DNA from: Pseudoalteromonas sp. HM-SA03
Lineage (GTDB): Bacteria > Pseudomonadota > Gammaproteobacteria > Enterobacterales > Alteromonadaceae
Assembly (NCBI RefSeq): GCF_002289345.1
Contig: NZ_NSDG01000089.1
Coordinates: 1-35,275, forward strand
Reading direction: 5' to 3'
DNA: 35,275 nt
The notes beneath the pieces are model-generated. The model was not told the origin of the DNA. It saw only the letters and a list, made by a program, of their open reading frames with translations, and searched no databases. The translations under genes were made by a program, and so were the position numbers. Of this stretch, positions 1-6,024 are shown piece by piece (positions within the stretch are counted from its first letter, which is position 1; each line of letters begins with the position of its first letter).

Positions 1-29
1 AGAAAACTGCTCCAACAACTGGGAAAAAT

Positions 30-55
30 AAACCCCGCTTAAAAAAGCGGGGTTT
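30..55 (+). terminator. Hairpin terminator of upstream gene
   Basis: An 11-bp perfect stem (AAACCCCGCTT at 30-40 with AAGCGGGGTTT at 45-55) closes a four-base loop. It is followed by only a short T run. No gene is visible in bases 1-29, so it presumably ends a gene lying to the left of the window. It is the first of two tandem hairpins. Confidence 0.7.
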
Positions 56-67
56 ATCATCAATCTG

Positions 68-92
68 AGCCCTCATATTTGAGGGCTTTTTT
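68..92 (+). terminator. Second tandem intrinsic terminator
   Basis: Stem AGCCCTCA (68-75) pairs with TGAGGGCT (80-87) around a four-base loop and runs into six T residues (87-92). This is a canonical Rho-independent terminator. Placed 12 bases after the previous hairpin, it makes a double stop that insulates the genes to the right from upstream transcription. Confidence 0.85.
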
Positions 93-232
93 GTTTCTGA
101 TAACAGAAATCTCCCGTCACCAGTATACTCTCGATATAAATACTTATTAGACCAAAGTCGGCTAGTGCAGAGGCACTGCTTGCACAATACTCAGTAGTGT
201 TGAATGAATAATTAGTGTAGAGAGTGTTGAAT

Positions 233-610
233 ATGAAACAAGTTGGCAAAGGAGTAGGGTTCTCTTTATTATCACCGTTAATCGTGGGTGGTGTGCTTGG
301 GGTTTACTACAGCTTTACACTCGGTCGCAGTGAGATGTTTTTTAACTTACTACTCAGCGCAATTTCTAACGCATACATCGTTGGTCTTGCAATGTGCCTA
401 TTCGTTGTTCCTGGATATATCCTTATGTTTAGGTACAACAAGGTGCAATATGGTGGTCTGTTAACACTGGGCTTACTTGGTGGTGCGGTATTTAGCTATC
501 TTTTCGCTGCACAATCGGGTGTCGGTTTTATTGTTAACGCCTTAATGTCAATGCTCGCAGCGGGGCTATTCTTGTTTGGTTTGCGGGCAGGTCATCGTAA
601 AACTGAGTGA
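233..610 (+). CDS. Small four-helix inner-membrane protein, function unknown
   Basis: I do not recognise this protein. From the ATG at 233 it has 125 residues, dominated by four hydrophobic stretches (roughly residues 9-27, 37-60, 70-89 and 96-115) with a short basic tail, so it is probably an integral inner-membrane protein. A GTG in the same frame at 224 would add three residues. I prefer the ATG because a GAGAG sequence lies about eight bases before it. It stands alone: two terminators lie upstream and a 9-bp hairpin overlaps its stop codon. I see no catalytic motif, cysteine pair or charged transmembrane residue that suggests transport or an enzyme. The coding call rests on an intact reading frame, membrane-protein composition and flanking signals. 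Confidence 0.75.
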   Translation: MKQVGKGVGFSLLSPLIVGGVLGVYYSFTLGRSEMFFNLLLSAISNAYIVGLAMCLFVVPGYILMFRYNKVQYGGLLTLGLLGGAVFSYLFAAQSGVGFIVNALMSMLAAGLFLFGLRAGHRKTE

Positions 611-635
611 TAATTAACCGAGCAGTCTCAGTTTT
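599..635 (+). terminator. Hairpin overlapping the stop codon of the membrane-protein gene
   Basis: AAAACTGAG (599-607) is exactly complementary to CTCAGTTTT (627-635), giving a 9-bp stem with a 19-base loop that contains the TGA stop at 608-610. The 3' arm ends in TTTT. It is a plausible but weak terminator because the loop is large. A second A+T-rich hairpin (640-677) follows at once. Confidence 0.5.
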
Positions 636-639
636 ACAG

Positions 640-677
640 ATAATTAATACTTTTTCAGTCGAAAAGGTTTTAATTAT
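640..677 (+). repeat. A+T-rich inverted repeat between membrane-protein gene and msrC
   Basis: ATAATTAA (640-647) pairs with TTAATTAT (670-677). Inside it, CTTTT (650-654) pairs with AAAAG (662-666), leaving a short loop. The structure could be a back-up terminator or part of the control region of the msrC operon. No convincing sigma-70 promoter could be placed between it and msrC. Confidence 0.45.
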
Positions 678-731
678 TTCTCCGAAAGAGTACCTTTAGC
701 TTTTGTCGTTCAATTCGTGAATTTGATGGTA

Positions 732-1190
732 ATGCAAAAGCAAGACTTTTATCAGACTTTAGTTAAACAGGCTCAAGGGCTAGTCAGTGGTGAACACAAT
801 GTGATTGCCAATATGGCAAACTTGAGTGCGCTTTTATTTACAACTCTTGAAGATATCAACTGGGCAGGCTTTTATCTTATGGATAGCGCTGAAGAGTTGG
901 TTCTTGGGCCATTCCAAGGCAACCCAGCCTGCATCCGAATTCCTGTTGGTAAAGGGGTATGTGGCACAGCAGCTGCAACTTGTGAAACGCAATTGGTTGA
1001 GGATGTTCATGCGTTTGCTGGCCACATTGCTTGCGATGCAGCGTCAAATTCAGAAATTGTGATCCCTGTTTTTAAAGATAATAAAGTGATTGCCGTGCTA
1101 GACATTGACAGTCCTAGTCTGGCAAGATTTGACGAGCAGGATAAGATCGGATTAGAAGCGTTAGTTAAAGCGTTTGAGGAAACGCTTTAA
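732..1190 (+). CDS. msrC: Free methionine-(R)-sulfoxide reductase (GAF-domain type)
   Basis: Cytoplasmic enzyme that reduces free methionine-R-sulfoxide to methionine, an oxidative-damage repair and salvage step that uses thiol reductants. The protein is a single GAF domain of about 152 residues. Three cysteines, at residues 67, 77 and 101 counted from the ATG at 732, have the spacing (10 and 24) of the redox cysteines of E. coli YebR/MsrC. They lie in the diagnostic segments GPFQGNPACIRIPVGKGVCG and HIACDAASNSEIV. In-frame GTG at 717 and ATG at 726 are possible starts. I chose 732 because the following residues (MQKQDFY) align with the E. coli N-terminus. No strong ribosome binding site is visible. 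It is the first gene of an apparent msrC-unknown-proQ-prc operon, and its stop overlaps the next start by one base (TAATG). Confidence 0.95.
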   Translation: MQKQDFYQTLVKQAQGLVSGEHNVIANMANLSALLFTTLEDINWAGFYLMDSAEELVLGPFQGNPACIRIPVGKGVCGTAAATCETQLVEDVHAFAGHIACDAASNSEIVIPVFKDNKVIAVLDIDSPSLARFDEQDKIGLEALVKAFEETL

Positions 1191-1468
1191 TGAAAGATAT
1201 GCTTCAGGTACAAGATTATTTGTTTTCCTACGCCGATGTTGGTGATTGGGAAGGCGAAGAAGAAGTTGTTGCAGAACGCTTAAATGAACTTATTCATCAC
1301 GCATGGGATTTACTTCCCGAAGATTTAGACTGTGACACAATAGATAGGCTCATAGAAGGTATTTGGGAACATCTTCGCGGTGATTTAGCGCTTCTTGAAG
1401 CAGATATAGAAGAGCTAATTGACTGGGTTACACACTATATAAACTCGTCGCTCGATGAGCAGATGTAA
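1190..1468 (+). CDS. Acidic 92-residue protein between msrC and proQ, unknown
   Basis: I do not recognise the family. The protein is strongly acidic, with many Asp and Glu and four Trp, and reads as predicted amphipathic helices (EEVVAERLNELIHHAW, DRLIEGIWEHLR, ADIEELIDWVTHYI). It has no signal peptide, membrane segment or metal motif, so it is probably a small soluble cytoplasmic protein. The start ATG overlaps the msrC stop codon by one base, indicating translational coupling; ATG at 1199 is an alternative. It ends 15 bases before proQ. The lodging between msrC and proQ suggests co-expression with these genes, but gives no direct function. The coding call is supported by the tight spacing and the lack of a competing frame. 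Confidence 0.85.
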   Translation: MKDMLQVQDYLFSYADVGDWEGEEEVVAERLNELIHHAWDLLPEDLDCDTIDRLIEGIWEHLRGDLALLEADIEELIDWVTHYINSSLDEQM

Positions 1469-1483
1469 TTAATAGGTTTAAAA

Positions 1484-2134
1484 ATGGAAACCACAAACAA
1501 GCTAAAAGACACAAATGAAGTATTAGACTTCTTATTTTCAGAATTTCCTAACTGCTTCAAGCAAAAGGAGGGGATTAAGCCATTAAAGGTTGGTATTTTC
1601 AAAGATATCGCTGAGCGTATTGAGGGTTCGGACAAAGTCAGTAAAACCCAAGTACGTCAAGCACTTCGTAAATACACTTCAAACTGGCGTTATCTCGAAG
1701 CAGTCACTAAAAACGAGTTTCGTGTAGACCTAGACGGCAATCAGGCTGAAAAGGTTGAACAAGAGCACGTTGAACACGCAGAAAAAGCATTGGCCGAGAG
1801 CCGTGCCAAAATGGCTAAGCGTAAAAAGCCGCAGCGTCCAAACAATCGCGATGGCGAAACAAAATCTTACAAAAAGAAACCTCACTCAAGGGATCGTCAA
1901 GACCAAAAACGCCCTAAAATGAGTAATAAACCTGCTGAAGTTAAACCTAAGCGCAGTGGTAAAGTTGAACCTTTACCGGCTGAACAGGTCAAGGTTAATA
2001 ACAAAGTTAAAGTTAAACTTGGTCAAGCGCTTGTTAACGCTACTATCACTGAAGTCAAAAATGATGAAGTGCACGTAGAGCTTGTAACAGGAATGCAAGT
2101 TAAAACTAAAGCAGATAGCCTATATATCCAGTAA
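1484..2134 (+). CDS. proQ: RNA chaperone ProQ (FinO-domain protein)
   Basis: Global RNA-binding protein that stabilises and matches small RNAs with mRNAs. In E. coli it was first found as a regulator of the osmolyte transporter ProP. Residues about 8-118 form the FinO/ProQ domain, with segments closely matching E. coli ProQ: RPLK-like KPLKVGIFKDI, SKTQVRQALRKYTSNWRYL, RVDLDGN and EQEHVEHAEKAL. Residues about 110-168 are a lysine- and arginine-rich disordered linker. Residues about 170-216 form the C-terminal Tudor-like domain (KVKLGQALVNATITEV, ending in KADSLYIQ). The length of 216 is close to the 232 of E. coli. The ribosome binding site before ATG 1484 is weak (AATAGG). The gene lies ten bases before the prc start, the same order as in enterobacteria. 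Confidence 0.97.
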   Translation: METTNKLKDTNEVLDFLFSEFPNCFKQKEGIKPLKVGIFKDIAERIEGSDKVSKTQVRQALRKYTSNWRYLEAVTKNEFRVDLDGNQAEKVEQEHVEHAEKALAESRAKMAKRKKPQRPNNRDGETKSYKKKPHSRDRQDQKRPKMSNKPAEVKPKRSGKVEPLPAEQVKVNNKVKVKLGQALVNATITEVKNDEVHVELVTGMQVKTKADSLYIQ

Positions 2135-2144
2135 GGAGTTGTAT

Positions 2145-4181
2145 ATGAGTAAAAAGTTACCACTCATTTCCCTAGTCGCCGCGTTCGTATCGAGTGTTAC
2201 TTTAGCCTCAACAAGCACAGTCACTATTAAGGACTTGCCGGTTCTTAAACCTGAAGCGCAACACACCACGGCTAGTAAACGAGTGACTAACCTATTTACT
2301 CGACAACACTACAAACGCTTCAGCTTTGATGACAGCTTATCGGATAAAATTTTCGATCGTTACGTAGAAGCCATCGACTTTAACAAGTCTTTGCTTTTGC
2401 AGTCGGATATCGATAGTTTTCAACAGTATCGTAAGCAATTTGATGATGCATTGATCTCAGGAAAACTGGGTTTTGCTTATGATATGTTTAACCTAAGCAT
2501 GAAGCGTCGCTTTGAGCGCTATGATTTTGCCATTGGCTTACTCGACAAAGAAATGAACTTTGACAAAAAAGATGAGTTCATTTTTGATAGAGAAGAGCAA
2601 AATTACGCAACCGCGACAAGCGAACTTGACGAATATTGGCGCCAGCGTGTTAAATCTGATGCGCTGCGCTTAAAATTGACTGGGAAAAATTGGGAAGAGA
2701 TCAAAGAAGTCCTTACCAAGCGCTACAAAAATGCGCAAAAACGTCTAGTCCAAACGAATAGTGAAGATGCATTTCAAGTAATCATGAATGCGTTTGCACG
2801 CAGCATTGAAGCACACACATCCTATCTCTCGCCACGCCGTGCAGAACAGTTCAAAATGGATATGGACTTAGAGCTTGAAGGTATTGGTGCGGTATTAAGT
2901 TACGATGAAGATTACACTGTGATCCGTAGTTTAGTTCCTGGTGGCCCTGCGGACAAAGCCGAAAAGCTCAAGCCGGACGACAAAATCATCGGCGTAGCAC
3001 AAGATGACAAAGAATTTGTAGATGTTATCGGCTGGCGTTTAGATGATGTGGTCGATCTCATCAAAGGCCCTAAGGGGACCAAGGTTCGACTTCAATACCT
3101 TAAAGGTACAGATAGTCACGGTACGCCTAAAGTCGTTGAAATTGTTCGTGACAAAGTAAAATTGGAAGATCGCGCGGTTAAGTCTTCTGTTTTTGAAGCC
3201 AAGTATTCTGAGCTACAAAGCAAAATAGGCGTGATAGAAATTCCGAGTTTCTACAATAATCTTTCTCAAGATGTAAAAACTGAAATCGCTAAACTTAAAG
3301 AAGCCAAAGTAGATGGGGTTATCATTGACCTTCGCCAAAATGGTGGTGGCTCGCTTTACGAAGCGACCCAGCTATCAGGTTTATTCTTTGATCAAGGTCC
3401 AGTTGTTCAGATCCATACCGCTTATAACCGCGTTGAAAGTCAACAAGATAGAGATGGCATTACCTTCTACGATGGACCTTTGACTGTTTTAGTTGACCGC
3501 TACAGTGCTTCGGCATCCGAAATTTTTGCTGCTGCGATGCAAGATTATGGCCGAGCTGTGGTGATTGGTGAGCAAACCTTTGGTAAGGGTACAGTGCAAC
3601 AACATCGTGGCCTCGGTAAAAATTACGATTTATTCGAAAACCCTTTAGGGAGTGTAACTTACACGATTGCGAAGTTTTATCGTATTGACGGTGGCAGTAC
3701 TCAACATAAAGGCGTGATCCCTGATATCTTGCTACCATCGGCGATCAACCCTGAAGAGTGGGGAGAAAGCCAAGAGGATAATGCATTGCCTTGGGATAGT
3801 ATTGTTCGTGCAAAATATGCGAGTTTAGATAACTTGTCGCCAACTATTCAGTACTTGAGCAAGCGCCATGACGAGCGAGTAAAAGTTGAACCAGAATTCG
3901 AATATATTTATAAAGACATTGAAGAATACAAAGCGCGCAAGGATGATAAAGCGATTTCTTTAGTTGAATCTGAGCGTATTAAAGAGCGCGAAGATCGCGA
4001 TGATCTGGTATTGAAGCGGACAAATGAAAGGTTGAAGCGTCTCGGACTAGAGCCAGTTAAAGATTTGGACGATGCGCCAGAGGTTATTTCAGAATTAGAC
4101 CCTTACCTAGAAGAGGCTGCCCTTATCACGCAGGACCTAATTTCATACGGGCGGATAGCCAAAAACGAAGTTAAAAAATAA
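2145..4181 (+). CDS. prc: Periplasmic carboxy-terminal processing protease Prc/Tsp
   Basis: Tail-specific periplasmic protease that degrades or trims proteins from the C-terminus. In E. coli its targets include FtsI and, together with NlpI, the endopeptidase MepS. The start is ATG 2145, with AAGGAG at 2133-2138; an in-frame TTG at 2139 is embedded next to the ribosome binding site and unlikely. A signal peptide (about residues 1-21, ending LA) is followed by the N-terminal helical domain, a PDZ domain (about 235-320), the S41 protease domain and a C-terminal DUF3340-type region, 678 residues in total. In the motif YSASASEIFAA the middle serine is residue 456, and lysine 481 lies in TFGKGT. 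The 25-residue spacing is that of the Ser/Lys dyad of E. coli Tsp. It is the last gene of the msrC-proQ operon, closed by a hairpin immediately after the stop. Confidence 0.97.
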   Translation: MSKKLPLISLVAAFVSSVTLASTSTVTIKDLPVLKPEAQHTTASKRVTNLFTRQHYKRFSFDDSLSDKIFDRYVEAIDFNKSLLLQSDIDSFQQYRKQFDDALISGKLGFAYDMFNLSMKRRFERYDFAIGLLDKEMNFDKKDEFIFDREEQNYATATSELDEYWRQRVKSDALRLKLTGKNWEEIKEVLTKRYKNAQKRLVQTNSEDAFQVIMNAFARSIEAHTSYLSPRRAEQFKMDMDLELEGIGAVLSYDEDYTVIRSLVPGGPADKAEKLKPDDKIIGVAQDDKEFVDVIGWRLDDVVDLIKGPKGTKVRLQYLKGTDSHGTPKVVEIVRDKVKLEDRAVKSSVFEAKYSELQSKIGVIEIPSFYNNLSQDVKTEIAKLKEAKVDGVIIDLRQNGGGSLYEATQLSGLFFDQGPVVQIHTAYNRVESQQDRDGITFYDGPLTVLVDRYSASASEIFAAAMQDYGRAVVIGEQTFGKGTVQQHRGLGKNYDLFENPLGSVTYTIAKFYRIDGGSTQHKGVIPDILLPSAINPEEWGESQEDNALPWDSIVRAKYASLDNLSPTIQYLSKRHDERVKVEPEFEYIYKDIEEYKARKDDKAISLVESERIKEREDRDDLVLKRTNERLKRLGLEPVKDLDDAPEVISELDPYLEEAALITQDLISYGRIAKNEVKK

Positions 4182-4183
4182 AT

Positions 4184-4206
4184 AAAAGGCGCTTCAAGCG
4201 CCTTTT
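4184..4206 (+). terminator. Terminator after prc
   Basis: AAAAGGCGCTT (4184-4194) is complementary to AAGCGCCTTTT (4196-4206). In practice a 9-bp stem with a TTCAA loop forms and ends in TTTT. It starts three bases after the prc stop. The A run on the left arm could let it act weakly on the other strand, but no minus-strand gene uses it. Confidence 0.85.
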
Positions 4207-4233
4207 ATTATGCCTGTTGCCCTTACTTTTACT

Positions 4234-4252
4234 TAACAAATTTTGTTATCAT
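4234..4252 (+). promoter_or_regulatory. Extended -10 promoter of nhaC overlapped by an inverted repeat
   Basis: TGTTATCAT (4244-4252) matches an extended -10 element (TGn plus TATcAT). The best -35 candidate is weak (TTACTT at 4223-4228, 18-base spacer). The -10 is overlapped by a perfect inverted repeat TAACAAA-T-TTTGTTA (4234-4248), a plausible repressor operator. Transcription would begin near 4259, about 148 bases before the nhaC start, leaving a long leader that contains the hairpin at 4279-4347. Confidence 0.5.
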
Positions 4253-4278
4253 CTGCCAGATTTTCTAAGCTGATACTC

Positions 4279-4350
4279 TTTTGAGGCTTCTTGAGAATGG
4301 TGCGTGGCTCGACCACTGGCAACCTAGCTACTCAAAACGGCTCAAAACGG
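4279..4350 (+). ncRNA. Candidate structured cis-regulatory leader of nhaC
   Basis: The leader can fold into one long interrupted hairpin. TTTTGAG (4279-4285) pairs with CTCAAAA (4341-4347), TTGAG (4291-4295) with CTCAA (4331-4335), GGT (4299-4301) with ACC (4322-4324) and GTGG (4304-4307) with CCAC (4313-4316). The apical loop is CTCGA. The right side carries an exact tandem decamer, CTCAAAACGG at 4331-4340 and 4341-4350, so the left arms have alternative partners, as in switching RNAs. I could not match it to a riboswitch class I know. The TGGCAACC stretch recalls part of the SAM-I core, but the rest of that core is absent. The structure is seen; a sensing role is inference. Confidence 0.4.
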
Positions 4351-4406
4351 TATACTGCAAATAAAATAATTATAAGCATGGGTCGTCGTGCGTAGGAGTA
4401 TTCCTT

Positions 4407-5870
4407 TTGAAACAACAAAAACAGCCGTCATTTATTGACGCTCTTATTCCGATCACTTTGTTGGTCGCTTTGCTCGGTGCTGCGGTGTACCTCTATGGTG
4501 ACAGTTCATCATCAGGTCCAAACCAAATTGCCTTGCTATTTGCTACATTCACCGCGGCTCTCGTAGGCCTTAAAAATGGTTTTACGTGGAAAACGCTTGA
4601 AGAAGCGATGATCAAAGGGATAACTATCTCACTCGGTGCCATTATTATTTTACTAATGGTTGGTGCTTTGATAGGTACTTGGCTATTGTCTGGCACAGTT
4701 CCAACACTGATATATTACGGACTACAAATTATCAATCCAAGTTGGTTTTATGCTGCGAGTTGTTTGATTTGTGGAATTGTGGCGATGAGTATAGGCAGCT
4801 CATGGACGACGGCCGCAACCATAGGTGTCGCTTTATTAGGTGTGGCGACGGGGCTTGGCTTAGATCAGGTCGTAACCGCGGGGGCAGTAATTTCAGGTGC
4901 CTATTTTGGCGATAAGCTAAGCCCGTTATCTGAAACCACAAACCTAGCGCCTGCAGTCGCTGGTAGTGATTTATTTGATCATATTCAACATATGCTTTGG
5001 ACTACTGTACCTAGCTTTGTAATCGCACTTATTATATTTATTGTCATGGGCTTTAATGCTGAAGCGTCAAGTGAAGCGGGGCGGATAGATGAAATTGTTT
5101 CGATACTACAAACTAATTTCAATATTAACCTGTTAATGCTAGTTCCTTTGCTGGTGCTGCTTGGGCTTGCTATCAAGAAAATGCCAGCTTTTCCGGCGAT
5201 TTCAATTGGCGCGGTAATGGGGGCAATATGGGCAGTACTGTTCCAAGGTGAGCTTATCGCAAGTCAAATTGATGCTAGCCAAGGTGAGTTAGTGGGCTAT
5301 GTGAAATTAGTGTGGGCGACTTTCTTTGACGGTTTTGCGTTGCAAACAGGTGATGCAAAAATGGACGATTTGCTAAGTGGCGGTGGCATGTCATCAATGC
5401 TAACGACGACTTGGCTGGTGATGACAGCATTGATGTTTGGTGCCATTATGGAAAAAACAGGCTTACTTGATGTCTTCGTACGCAGCATTCTTAAAATAGC
5501 AAAGAGCACAGGTTCGTTAATTGCTTCGACTATCGCAACTTGTATTGGTACAAACCTAGTTGCAGCGGATCAGTACATCGCGATTGTTGTCCCCGGTCGT
5601 ATGTTCAAAGAAGAATACAAAAAGCGCGGTTTGAAGAGTGTAAACCTCTCTCGTACGCTGGAAGATGGTGGCACAATCACCAGTCCACTGATCCCGTGGA
5701 ACACCTGCGGCGCATATATGCAAAGTGTACTACTGATTAATCCGTTTGATTATGCCATGTACGCATTCTTTAACTTGATCAATCCTGTGCTGGCGGTCAT
5801 CTACGCGTATCTTGGTATCAAGATCCTTAAGATTACGCCGCCAACGATAAATGCGGAAGAATCAAAATGA
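4407..5870 (+). CDS. nhaC: NhaC-family Na+/H+ antiporter-type transporter
   Basis: Polytopic inner-membrane secondary transporter of the NhaC family (Na_H_antiporter domain), 487 residues with about eleven or twelve hydrophobic segments. Diagnostic segments are GSSWTTAATIGVALLGVATG and GDKLSPLSETTNLAP (residues 168-182). A second conserved half holds CIGTNLVAADQYIAIVVPG and TLEDGGTITSPLIPWNTCG. Family members exchange Na+ for H+, but some take up or exchange organic substrates (malate/lactate MleN, methionine MetT, tyrosine transporters). The substrate is therefore uncertain and the symbol denotes family only. The start is a TTG: AGGAG at 4394-4398 lies eight bases before it, no ATG is better placed, and the protein begins MKQQKQPSFIDALIPI. 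It is transcribed alone behind a long leader, which suggests regulation by ion or metabolite level. Confidence 0.9.
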   Translation: MKQQKQPSFIDALIPITLLVALLGAAVYLYGDSSSSGPNQIALLFATFTAALVGLKNGFTWKTLEEAMIKGITISLGAIIILLMVGALIGTWLLSGTVPTLIYYGLQIINPSWFYAASCLICGIVAMSIGSSWTTAATIGVALLGVATGLGLDQVVTAGAVISGAYFGDKLSPLSETTNLAPAVAGSDLFDHIQHMLWTTVPSFVIALIIFIVMGFNAEASSEAGRIDEIVSILQTNFNINLLMLVPLLVLLGLAIKKMPAFPAISIGAVMGAIWAVLFQGELIASQIDASQGELVGYVKLVWATFFDGFALQTGDAKMDDLLSGGGMSSMLTTTWLVMTALMFGAIMEKTGLLDVFVRSILKIAKSTGSLIASTIATCIGTNLVAADQYIAIVVPGRMFKEEYKKRGLKSVNLSRTLEDGGTITSPLIPWNTCGAYMQSVLLINPFDYAMYAFFNLINPVLAVIYAYLGIKILKITPPTINAEESK

Positions 5871-5877
5871 GAAAACA

Positions 5878-5921
5878 GGCCGAGCGTAAAATAGCGTATT
5901 TGCAATCTCGCTCAAGCCTTT
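5878..5921 (+). terminator. Possible weak terminator of nhaC
   Basis: GGC (5878-5880) plus GAGCG (5882-5886) can pair with CGCTC (5909-5913) plus GCC (5916-5918). The stem is interrupted, the loop is 22 bases long, and TTTT (5919-5922) follows. It lies just after the nhaC stop at 5868-5870. The large loop and the interruption make termination uncertain. Confidence 0.35.
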
Positions 5922-5989
5922 TCCAACAGGCCGAATAGACATAAAACGCCTATCCTTAGAATTGGCGATATCAAATTTGTTTTATCACT

Positions 5990-6011
5990 CGCCCCTTTTT
6001 GGGGCGTTTTT
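5990..6011 (+). terminator. Terminator-like hairpin just upstream of pepN
   Basis: CGCCCC (5990-5995) pairs with GGGGCG (6001-6006) around a TTTTT loop and is followed by five T residues (6007-6011), a typical intrinsic terminator. It ends three bases before the pepN ribosome binding site (AAGGA, 6014-6018) and 13 bases before the pepN ATG, leaving no room for a promoter. It therefore either ends nhaC transcription with the pepN promoter overlapping it, or acts as an attenuator inside the pepN leader. Confidence 0.75.
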
Positions 6012-6024
6012 GTAAGGATTATAT

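Noticed and set aside
94..109. Small inverted repeat TTTCTG-ATAA-CAGAAA after the second terminator
   Set aside because: Six-base arms in A+T-rich DNA with no gene or promoter placed consistently around it; too weak to call an operator.
4279..4350. SAM-I, lysine or cobalamin riboswitch before nhaC
   Set aside because: Only short fragments match (TGGCAACC for SAM-I, a GGTGC stretch for cobalamin). The remaining conserved core segments of each class are not present, so I report only a candidate structured leader.
5874..5934. Direct repeat AACAGGCCGA at 5874-5883 and 5925-5934
   Set aside because: Two copies of ten bases 51 apart just after nhaC, with no symmetry, target-site pattern or promoter relation. 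Not distinguishable from chance.
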